NCBI GenBank assembly: GCA_934162445.1
Contig: CAKPIT010000006.1
Span: 1 to 64,000, forward strand
Length of the DNA stretch: 64,000 bases
Direction of reading: 5' to 3'
Source of the DNA: an uncultured Bacilli bacterium
GTDB lineage: Bacteria; Bacillota_I; Bacilli_A; RF39; UBA660
Under the pieces are notes generated by a model that saw nothing but the letters and a program-made list of their open reading frames with translations, made no database searches and was not told the DNA's origin. Numbering within the stretch: the first letter of the stretch is position 1; each line of letters starts with the position of its first letter. The translations under genes and the position numbers were made by a program. Positions 34,285-41,989 of this stretch are shown here, piece by piece.

Positions 34285-36234
34285 ATGATTGCATGGAAAT
34301 TGATGAGTAGTCCCGGTATCATAAACAATATCATACGTGTTATCTTCGTTTGGTTAGATACCATGGGATACTGGTTAGTAAGTAGTATTTATAATGTCTT
34401 TTTTGCTGTTTCATCTGCTGAAATTATTAGTGGTAGTACTGTTAGAATCTTCTATAGTAGAGTCCAACTAATAATTGGTTTTGTTATGCTATTTAGACTG
34501 GCATTTACTGTTTTAGGAATTATTGTAGATCCTGATGCTGCTAAAGATAGTAAAAAAGGAGTGGGTTCAATTATTAAAAGAATAGCCATTTCTCTTGCTA
34601 TGCTAACTTTAGTTGTACCTCTTAATATTCCAGATACTGGAAATAGCCCTTTATATGAAAAAATAAAAGATAATGGTATCTTATTTGGTTTCTTATATCA
34701 ATTTCAAGAAAGCGTTCAAAAAGAACAAATTCTTGGTAAATTAATTTTGGGTATACCTTCATCTTCAACTTATACTGATGAAGAAGGCTATGAAATTGGT
34801 AATATGGCTGACGTTGGTAGTGTTATGGCGGCTACCGTTGCTAAATCGGTTTTACGACCTACTATTTTATCAGAATATCAAGATGAAGCTGATACAACTA
34901 CATCAGCTGCTAGAATAAACGAAATAGCAGCTTGTAAAGATTCTGACGCTCTTGCTGATTATATTGATGGTAGTGTTGGATATAATGCTATTATCAGTCA
35001 TATTACTGATGATTGTGATTCTGATGATGGAAATGTTTATGCTTATGAATATACTATCATTGGTGGTATGGCTGCTTCAGTTATTATGGCTATTATCATT
35101 GCTGGTTTTACACTTGATATCGCAATTAGAGCTGCCAAATTAGCTGTATTGAGATTGATTGCTCCTGTTCCAATAATCTTGAATATTAGTCCCGATTCTG
35201 GAAAAGATGGAGCCTTTGAAAACTGGACCAAAACATTGATATCAACTTATGCAGATTTGTTTGTTAGGATTGCTATTGTTTACTTTGGTGCCTACTTGAT
35301 TGTTCTTGTTGCCAGTTCTCTTACTGGTGGTGATGGTATCAATATTATTCCATCAAGTGGCGGCTTCTTTACGAAAGCTCTTGCTACTATCTTTATAATT
35401 ATTGGAATTTTGTTATTTATGAAACAATCTCCAAAATTTATTAGAGATGTCTTGGGTATCAAAGGGGCACCAATGAGTAATATTGGCTTAACCGCCCTCG
35501 GAACATTACAAGGTGCTTTACGCGAAGATGCTGGTTTAAGAGGCGCCTTCAAATATATGAAAAATGCAGTTTCAGAAGCTAATGAAGCAGCTGCACAGGG
35601 AAAAGGATATTCACCATTTGCAGCCAGACAAAAAGTTATGGATTCAGTAAGACAAGCTAAAACAGGTGATAGAGATGCAAGAGGAGGCCTTAGCGGTAGG
35701 ATGGATGATTATCTAAATTATGCAATGAGAAACCGATGGGCGAAAAAATATGGCGGTAGTGTAGAAAATATGAATGAGTTTAAGAATCAAGAAAAACAAG
35801 CTCAGCAAGAAGCGAGCGAAGCTGCTGAAAACTTAGATTTTGCTAAACAAAACCTTAAAAACCTTAGAATAACCGAAGATCCGGGACCTAATGGTAGTGA
35901 ACAAGACAAAGCTGCATGGAGAAGATATGTAGATGCCCTTGAAGCTAATACTAATGCTCAAGAAAAACTAGAAAAAGCAAGTAAAAATGTTAAATATATG
36001 GACGAATTACGTAGTGCTCTTGGTGTATCACCACGTGTAATTGATAGATATGAAGCAACATATCGAAGTGAAAATCCATCAGAAGCTAGGCCAATGGATC
36101 CATGGACAAATAGCGGTGGAGATACATCAAGTAACAGTACCACTGATGACACAACCTTTACATCAAGTGGTCATGGATCACAAACTGGTCCGGGTGGCGG
36201 TCCGGGTCCAAGAGGACCCCATCCACCACATTAG
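34285..36234 (+). CDS. VirB6/TrbL-like T4SS channel protein
   Basis: A protein of about 649 residues. It has a membrane part with six or seven helices (about 30-405), for instance ASVIMAIIIAGFTLDIAIRA and LATIFIIIGILLFMKQSPKF, then a long soluble part rich in Ala, Gln and charged residues (predicted coiled coil about 505-560), and a Gly/Pro/His-rich end. This is the layout of VirB6/TrbL/PrgH channel proteins of Gram-positive type IV secretion. It stands before prgI, as in enterococcal pCF10. Start: ATG 34285, though GTG 34276 is possible because the ribosome binding site is weak. Confidence 0.75.
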   Translation: MIAWKLMSSPGIINNIIRVIFVWLDTMGYWLVSSIYNVFFAVSSAEIISGSTVRIFYSRVQLIIGFVMLFRLAFTVLGIIVDPDAAKDSKKGVGSIIKRIAISLAMLTLVVPLNIPDTGNSPLYEKIKDNGILFGFLYQFQESVQKEQILGKLILGIPSSSTYTDEEGYEIGNMADVGSVMAATVAKSVLRPTILSEYQDEADTTTSAARINEIAACKDSDALADYIDGSVGYNAIISHITDDCDSDDGNVYAYEYTIIGGMAASVIMAIIIAGFTLDIAIRAAKLAVLRLIAPVPIILNISPDSGKDGAFENWTKTLISTYADLFVRIAIVYFGAYLIVLVASSLTGGDGINIIPSSGGFFTKALATIFIIIGILLFMKQSPKFIRDVLGIKGAPMSNIGLTALGTLQGALREDAGLRGAFKYMKNAVSEANEAAAQGKGYSPFAARQKVMDSVRQAKTGDRDARGGLSGRMDDYLNYAMRNRWAKKYGGSVENMNEFKNQEKQAQQEASEAAENLDFAKQNLKNLRITEDPGPNGSEQDKAAWRRYVDALEANTNAQEKLEKASKNVKYMDELRSALGVSPRVIDRYEATYRSENPSEARPMDPWTNSGGDTSSNSTTDDTTFTSSGHGSQTGPGGGPGPRGPHPPH

Positions 36235-36265
36235 GCTTAAAAGAATATTAAGGAGTGTGATATAA

Positions 36266-36580
36266 ATGAATAATTATTTAATACCAGCTAATACCAAAAG
36301 TGGAAGTTTGTTGTTTGGTCTTTTCAAACCATTTGACTTAATTTTATTAGTAACTGGTGTTTTACTAACCATTATCCTTTTAATGGTTTTCCCAATGGGT
36401 GACTTATGGCAAATCATCTTAGTCCTAACTCCGGGTCTTTCCGCTGCCTTCTTAGTCATTCCCATTCCTAATTATCATAATATTTTAACTATCATCGTTG
36501 AATTTTATAATTTTCTTAGCAATAGACGAAAATATATATGGAAAGGATGGTGTGTTGGTGATGTCAAAGAAATTAAGTAG
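36266..36580 (+). CDS. PrgI family (VirB3-like) T4SS protein
   Basis: A 104-residue protein with MNNYLIPANTKSGSLLFGLF and KPFDLILLVTGVLLTIILLM at the start, two hydrophobic helices (about 25-45 and 50-65) and YIWKGWCVGDVKEIK at the end. These are PrgI-family features (small VirB3-like membrane proteins that sit next to VirB4). AAGGAGTG precedes the ATG. The end overlaps the beginning of the next gene by 20 bases. Confidence 0.8.
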   Translation: MNNYLIPANTKSGSLLFGLFKPFDLILLVTGVLLTIILLMVFPMGDLWQIILVLTPGLSAAFLVIPIPNYHNILTIIVEFYNFLSNRRKYIWKGWCVGDVKEIK

Positions 36581-37109
36581 TCAATATACTGAAGACTGGT
36601 TACCAATTACTGGTATCCAAAATGGAATGATCATTTGTAGTGATAAACAAAAAGTAACTGGGGTTAAAATAATTCCCCGTAATATCTTTATCCTTGATGC
36701 TCAAGCTCAAGATAATGTTCTAATCAGTTTGAAGAATTTTTACAATATGATTGATTTTGAATTCTGGTTAGTAGTAGCTGATCGTCCTGTTGATATATCT
36801 GTTTATATGTCACGCCTTCAACTTCTATATAATGAAACAACATCACCTGCCATTCGTAAATTAATTCTTCAAGATATCAATAAAGGTAATAGTTTTACTA
36901 ATAATAATATTGTTGATACTGAATACTATATTCTCTTTAAGGATACTAAAGAAGATACTTTACAAAAAAGAATTCGTTTGCTAATCAATGGTCTTGCTGG
37001 TTGTGGGTTAAATGCTTCCCAAGCTAGCAATGATGATTTAAGAATAATCCTAGAAAACTTCCTAAATGGAGGCGTATCTACAGAGTTTGGGACGGTGATG
37101 CCACAATGA
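36561..37109 (+). CDS. VirB4 N-terminal-like protein (separate chain)
   Basis: A 182-residue protein, MSKKLSSQYTEDWLPITGIQ..., with the IKIIPRNIFILDAQAQDN region, a pattern found at the N-terminus of VirB4/TraC/PrgJ ATPases. It lacks a P-loop. The next gene starts inside its stop (ATGA overlap, 37106-37109) and encodes a protein with the rest of VirB4, so the two are coupled and may form one complex. In pCF10 and most systems VirB4 is a single chain of about 800 residues. The start lies in GGTGTTGGTGATG. Confidence 0.65.
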   Translation: MSKKLSSQYTEDWLPITGIQNGMIICSDKQKVTGVKIIPRNIFILDAQAQDNVLISLKNFYNMIDFEFWLVVADRPVDISVYMSRLQLLYNETTSPAIRKLILQDINKGNSFTNNNIVDTEYYILFKDTKEDTLQKRIRLLINGLAGCGLNASQASNDDLRIILENFLNGGVSTEFGTVMPQ

Positions 37110-38896
37110 GTATAAGTTTAAAAAGTCAAATAGCTCCAAAAGGGTTACAATTCAATGCTAGTGATTTTTATATAAGTGATAAATATGCTACTATTTTATC
37201 AGTTATTTCTTATCCTAAATTTATTTTACCGGGATACTTAGCCACTTTAACTTCTATGAGTGGTATTAAAATTGTTATTAAACATATTCCCGTTCCTTTC
37301 AGTACTATGTCTAAAATGATCAATAGACAAATTGCTGATTTACGTGAAAAATATCGTCAGGAAAAAGATCAAACTGCTAAAGAGCGTATTCGTCAAGATG
37401 CTGAGAGTTTGGAATATTTTGTTTCCATGTTAGCTTCAAGTCAATCTCGTATTTTCGATTTTCAAATGCATATTATGATCAATGCCAATACTAAAGAGGA
37501 ATTAGAATTAAAGAAGGTTAATGTTAAAAACTATCTAGATGCTATGGAACTAAGAGCTATTTCCTTACGTTTTGAACAAGAGAAAGTATTAAAGAGTATT
37601 TTACCAATATTCCCTAAACAAGATATTGAAGAGCGAATTGGAACTCCAATTCCATCACCAACGATAGCCGCTATGTATCCATTTATTTTTGATAGTATCA
37701 AAGATCCCGGCTTATCTGTTTTACTAGGTGTTGATTTCTCTGGTGGTGTTATTTTATTCAACCAGTTCTTATATCAAACAAGAAAAGAAAGTAACCGTAA
37801 CAATGCTAACATGATTATCTTAGGAACCAGTGGTAGTGGTAAAAGTACGGCTGCTAAATTAATTCTTCGTGGTCATATTAGAAATGGCTATCAAATCGTT
37901 GTTATCGACCCTGAAAATGAACTTGAAGAGATGACGCGAAGCTTCGGCGGTGACGTCATTGATATGGGTAAAGGTGGCGAATATGGTTTAATTAATCCCC
38001 TTGAAGTAATTGTGGATGCTGATAATGATGAAATATCTCGTGGTCTCGGCCATACCGTTTTAACTAAAACTTTACAATCATTACGTGCTTTCATGAAATA
38101 TTATGATCCATCTATTGAAGAAGATGTATTAAATATGTTTAGTGAAATTGTTCAAGATACTTATAAACGTTTTGGTATTGATTTTAATACTGACTTTACC
38201 AAATTTACAAGTGCTGATTATCCAACTTTCTCAGATGTTTATGCTACTGTTAAAGGAAAAGTAACTGCCTTAACAGAACAAACTAGAGAAAAAGATATCT
38301 TACAACGCTTAGAGTTAAAAATAAGACCATTAGTTAAAGAACTAAAATTCTATTTTGATGGTAAAACTACCATCACTGCTGATAGTGATTTCTTAGTTTT
38401 CAATATTAAGGAATTTATGAATTCAGATAGTAACATTAGAAATGCTTTATTCTTTAATGTCTTAAAGTATGCATGGGGCTTATGCCTTGATCCGAGTGTT
38501 AATACCATTTTAATGGTTGATGAAGCACATGTTTTATTAGGTAACCGTAATGAACAAGGAGCCGATTTCCTTGCTCAAGTTCAACGTCGTGCCAGAAAAT
38601 ATAACACAGGTTCTATTATAATTACTCAACAACCAAGTGACTTCTCAGATCCTGCCGTTATAACCCAAGGAAAGGCTATCTTTGATAACTCTTCATACTA
38701 TTTAGTTATGGGCTTAAGAAAACAAGCCGTTGAAGATTTAGGCCTTTTGATTGATTTAAATGATAATGAGAAAACAAGTATCAAAAGATACTCACAAGGT
38801 GAAGCTTTATTCGTTTGTGGTAATAGACGAATGCAAATTAATGTTGTAGTAACTCCAGAAGAGTTAGAATCATTTGGTTCTGCTGGTGGTTTTTAA
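37106..38896 (+). CDS. virB4: VirB4-like T4SS ATPase
   Basis: A 596-residue ATPase that powers type IV secretion. Walker A GTSGSGKST is at about 240-248, with VIDPENELEEM shortly after. Walker B lies at NTILMVDEAHVLL (about 468-480). The motif RRARKYNTGSIIITQQPSDF and the end GEALFVCGNRRMQINVVVTP are typical VirB4/TraE features. Start by ATGA overlap with the previous gene. The wall-hydrolase gene follows. Confidence 0.92.
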   Translation: MSISLKSQIAPKGLQFNASDFYISDKYATILSVISYPKFILPGYLATLTSMSGIKIVIKHIPVPFSTMSKMINRQIADLREKYRQEKDQTAKERIRQDAESLEYFVSMLASSQSRIFDFQMHIMINANTKEELELKKVNVKNYLDAMELRAISLRFEQEKVLKSILPIFPKQDIEERIGTPIPSPTIAAMYPFIFDSIKDPGLSVLLGVDFSGGVILFNQFLYQTRKESNRNNANMIILGTSGSGKSTAAKLILRGHIRNGYQIVVIDPENELEEMTRSFGGDVIDMGKGGEYGLINPLEVIVDADNDEISRGLGHTVLTKTLQSLRAFMKYYDPSIEEDVLNMFSEIVQDTYKRFGIDFNTDFTKFTSADYPTFSDVYATVKGKVTALTEQTREKDILQRLELKIRPLVKELKFYFDGKTTITADSDFLVFNIKEFMNSDSNIRNALFFNVLKYAWGLCLDPSVNTILMVDEAHVLLGNRNEQGADFLAQVQRRARKYNTGSIIITQQPSDFSDPAVITQGKAIFDNSSYYLVMGLRKQAVEDLGLLIDLNDNEKTSIKRYSQGEALFVCGNRRMQINVVVTPEELESFGSAGGF

Positions 38897-38947
38897 AATA
38901 TAAATTTAAATACTGAAATACTAAAGTAGTAAAGGATGGTGTGTATT

Positions 38948-41143
38948 ATGGAAGAGAATAATAATGACAATCAAAATAATGTTCAAGAAAATTCTGCTTC
39001 TAAAGAAGACAAACCATCTTTTTTAGATAATGCTAAAGATACCATCAGAGATATTAAAGATAATAAATATAAAAGTCGTAAAAATGGCGATGCTAATAAT
39101 GGGGATTCTCAAGATGGTGCCGATGGCAAAAAAAATAAGAAACAATCTTTAGCTAACAAAGCGTTGAATATTGGTGCTAATTATAATCCGTTATTGAATG
39201 CCATTAAACAGGCAAATGATATGAAAAATAAGCTTAATGACATTAAAGAAAAGCATAAAAATAAAGAAGCTAATCAAAATAATAAAGATGATAATAAAGA
39301 AGATGATAAAGATGATAAAAAATCAGAATCAGATTCTAGTAAAGATACTAAGGAAAGTGAAGATAAAGAAAAGAAACCAAAGAATCCTTTTGAGTCTTTA
39401 AAAGATAAAGCTTTTAAGAAAAAAGGAATATCTGATCCCTTAAAGACCTTTTTAAAAGGAAGTTTAAAAGTAAAACTAACCATTATGGGAATCATTTTAG
39501 TAGCTGGTTTCATTGCTCTTTTACTTCCCGTTTTAATTATTGTTTCAATGCTTGGTAGTGTTACAGCCATTTTTGCTGCTAATAGTGTCACTGGTGGTGA
39601 TACCGGTGATATCGAGTATAAAGCTGATAACAAAGATGATGAAGAATTTCAAGAAGATGTTAAATCAGTCGTTGAAAAATATCCTGAAAATGAACAAAAA
39701 ACAGCTGGTAAAACTATTGCTAGTGCCTTAAGTGTTTTACAGTATAGTGCTAAAGACTTCACTAATAAAGATATGACCAAAAGAAATATGACTAAAATTG
39801 CTGATGTTGTTATCGATGCTAGTGAAGAAGATGATGATGGTAATGTTACCTACACAGCCAAAAGTAAAGATGATGTCATTGAAGATTTAGCCGATGTTTT
39901 AGAAGATATTGCTCCCGGGGAAACTGATGCTACCTATGATAGAATGGCTCAAGAAGTTTATAGTAGCTTAGACTACTATGATGAATTACTTGGTAAAAAT
40001 ATGAATGATACTCAAGGCCTTGGTGGTAGTTGTACTTATAATGTTGATGGTAATAATGTTAGTAATATTAAAGTCCGGTTAATGCAATCATCATACTGCT
40101 ATACCAAAAACGGTAGTAAAGGGGTTGATGGTGAAGCCCTACCAGATGAAGAATTAGTTGACTTTGAAAAATATGTTTTAGGAGTTGCCTATGGTGAAAT
40201 AGGGGAGAGTGCTCCTGAACAAGCTTTTAAAGCCCAAATGATTTTAGCCAGAACCTATGCCTTAAATAGAGCCAAAGCCATGAATGGTTCCGCTGGTGTT
40301 AAATTAGTAGAAGAAAATGGCCAATGGATTTTACAAATTAGAAACTGTGTTTCTGATCAAGCCTATTGTGATCCTGATAAAGGATGTCGTCGCTATAATA
40401 CTAAAGATCAAAATCAACAAGTATATACTGGAAGTGCTGAATCAACTGGTGAGGGTACTACTTATAAAGGACCTCTTCCCGAAGATAGTCCTCTAAGACA
40501 ATGGGCTCAAGATGTCCAAGGTAAAATCATTAGAAATAGTGATGGTAGTCTAAATGAAGCAGGATATGTATCTTCTGTTCAAAATCGTATGATTGCTAAT
40601 GCTAATAGTGGTATGGATTACACCGATATCCTCGTTAAAGAAAAAGGAGCTATCACTTTTGATGCTGCTAATTGTACTGCTGCAGGAAGTAAAACGGCTG
40701 TCGCTTACGTAAACTGGATGCTTGACTTTGCCAAAGACGAATCTCACGGTTATAGTCAAGACAACAGAACTCTTCCAGATGTCGACTGTTCAAGTTTCGT
40801 CTATTATGCCCTTATAAATAATGGCTGGACTACCAGTGAACTTGGTAGTTATCCGTTTATTACCACAACGATGGGGGCTATTTTGAAAAAAGCTGGCTTC
40901 CAAGAGTTAAAATATGATAAATCAATTCTTCAAGTTGGAGATATCTTAGTTAATTATGGTAGTCACACCGAAGTTGTTAGCAATGTATCAGGCGCCACGC
41001 TTAAAACCGTTGGAGCCCATTCAGATGAAAATGGTGAACGATACGGAAGAAAAACCGGCGATCAAACAGGACAAGAAGTATCTGAAGTTAATTTAGGTGG
41101 TTGGAGTTCTACTAGAACTCGTATTTATAGAGCTAGTAAATAG
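38948..41143 (+). CDS. SpoIID-like plus NlpC/P60 cell-wall hydrolase of the T4SS
   Basis: A protein of about 731 residues. The first 165 residues are Asn/Lys/Asp/Glu-rich and cytoplasmic, with DNQNNVQEN-like low complexity. A transmembrane helix lies at about 178-205. A SpoIID-like domain follows (about 405-445: DFEKYVLGVAYGEIGESAPE, then AFKAQMILARTYAL). The C-terminus is an NlpC/P60 peptidase with Cys614 (VDCSSFVYY) and His673 (YGSHTEVV). It matches PrgK/VirB1-type wall hydrolases, which open peptidoglycan for the machine. Adding a SpoIID (glycan-cleaving or amidase-enhancing) domain is unusual. ATG 38948 follows AAAGGATGG. Confidence 0.85.
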   Translation: MEENNNDNQNNVQENSASKEDKPSFLDNAKDTIRDIKDNKYKSRKNGDANNGDSQDGADGKKNKKQSLANKALNIGANYNPLLNAIKQANDMKNKLNDIKEKHKNKEANQNNKDDNKEDDKDDKKSESDSSKDTKESEDKEKKPKNPFESLKDKAFKKKGISDPLKTFLKGSLKVKLTIMGIILVAGFIALLLPVLIIVSMLGSVTAIFAANSVTGGDTGDIEYKADNKDDEEFQEDVKSVVEKYPENEQKTAGKTIASALSVLQYSAKDFTNKDMTKRNMTKIADVVIDASEEDDDGNVTYTAKSKDDVIEDLADVLEDIAPGETDATYDRMAQEVYSSLDYYDELLGKNMNDTQGLGGSCTYNVDGNNVSNIKVRLMQSSYCYTKNGSKGVDGEALPDEELVDFEKYVLGVAYGEIGESAPEQAFKAQMILARTYALNRAKAMNGSAGVKLVEENGQWILQIRNCVSDQAYCDPDKGCRRYNTKDQNQQVYTGSAESTGEGTTYKGPLPEDSPLRQWAQDVQGKIIRNSDGSLNEAGYVSSVQNRMIANANSGMDYTDILVKEKGAITFDAANCTAAGSKTAVAYVNWMLDFAKDESHGYSQDNRTLPDVDCSSFVYYALINNGWTTSELGSYPFITTTMGAILKKAGFQELKYDKSILQVGDILVNYGSHTEVVSNVSGATLKTVGAHSDENGERYGRKTGDQTGQEVSEVNLGGWSSTRTRIYRASK

Positions 41144-41157
41144 AAAGGAGATAAAAT

Positions 41158-41973
41158 ATGAAAAAAAATAATCGTTATTACATTATTCTTGCCATTTTAC
41201 TTATTTATTTTGTATTTATCTTCTTTGTTTTTATCTTGCCAAATATTCTAAAAAAAGAAACTAAAACCTATTTGTTAATAGATAGTGATGCCAAATGGCA
41301 ATATATAAATGGCAAATGGAGTGATATCGAAGACTCTAAAGTATATAACTGGCAAAAGTTTGCTATTTATGAAAATAGTGGTTTCAAAGGAAATTATTAT
41401 CCACTATATAACGAAAAATGGCACTTCTATGATAATGATGAAAATCCCATTAAAATTGATAAATATCATTTTTTAGGAATTAAAAGTAATAAAAAATATC
41501 AAGTTGCCACCTTTAATACCGAAGATATTAGCGGAACTGATCAAAAATATATTAAAGAAGTATTAAACAAATATAAATTATCATCTACCAATTTTACGAA
41601 TGCTAAAGTAATTAAATATGACCTTGATGGTGATGAACAAGAAGAGAAGATATATTCAATCTCCAATGTTTTTGTTGAAGAATTTACCGAGAAAATATTT
41701 AACTTTATTTTTGTAGTAAAAGATGATAAAATAACAATAGTTTCTAAGTCAATTGATAAATATTCTAATATGCTTGATAATTGCCAAGATATGGTCAGTA
41801 AAATAGTAGATGTTGATAATGATGGTAATTATGAATTAATTACTAGTTGTTATAAATACAATATCAATGCTCCATGTACTGATGGCTGTGCTGATTTTGG
41901 TAGTATTGATGCATGTGTTGAAATGTATCAAAAAGATAAAAATGGCTATAAAAGAATCAAAAAATGTAATTAG
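41158..41973 (+). CDS. Membrane-anchored protein with Asp-rich Ca-binding-like motifs
   Basis: A 271-residue protein with one N-terminal helix (about 7-28: YIILAILLIYFVFIFFVF) and an extracytoplasmic domain. Two acidic loops, DLDGDEQEE and DVDNDGNYE, resemble EF-hand or FG-GAP/VCBS calcium loops. Several Cys occur near the end (CTDGCADFGSIDACVE). It holds the place of PrgL, a VirB8-like protein in pCF10, but shows no clear VirB8 similarity. AGAAAGGAGA precedes the ATG. It lies between the wall hydrolase and VirD4. Function unknown. Confidence 0.6.
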   Translation: MKKNNRYYIILAILLIYFVFIFFVFILPNILKKETKTYLLIDSDAKWQYINGKWSDIEDSKVYNWQKFAIYENSGFKGNYYPLYNEKWHFYDNDENPIKIDKYHFLGIKSNKKYQVATFNTEDISGTDQKYIKEVLNKYKLSSTNFTNAKVIKYDLDGDEQEEKIYSISNVFVEEFTEKIFNFIFVVKDDKITIVSKSIDKYSNMLDNCQDMVSKIVDVDNDGNYELITSCYKYNINAPCTDGCADFGSIDACVEMYQKDKNGYKRIKKCN

Positions 41974-41989
41974 AAAGAGGCGTTAATCT

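Noticed and set aside
35958..36265. Extra reading frames on both strands over the VirB6-like C-terminus
   Set aside because: They overlap the main coding frame and lack ribosome binding sites or family features.
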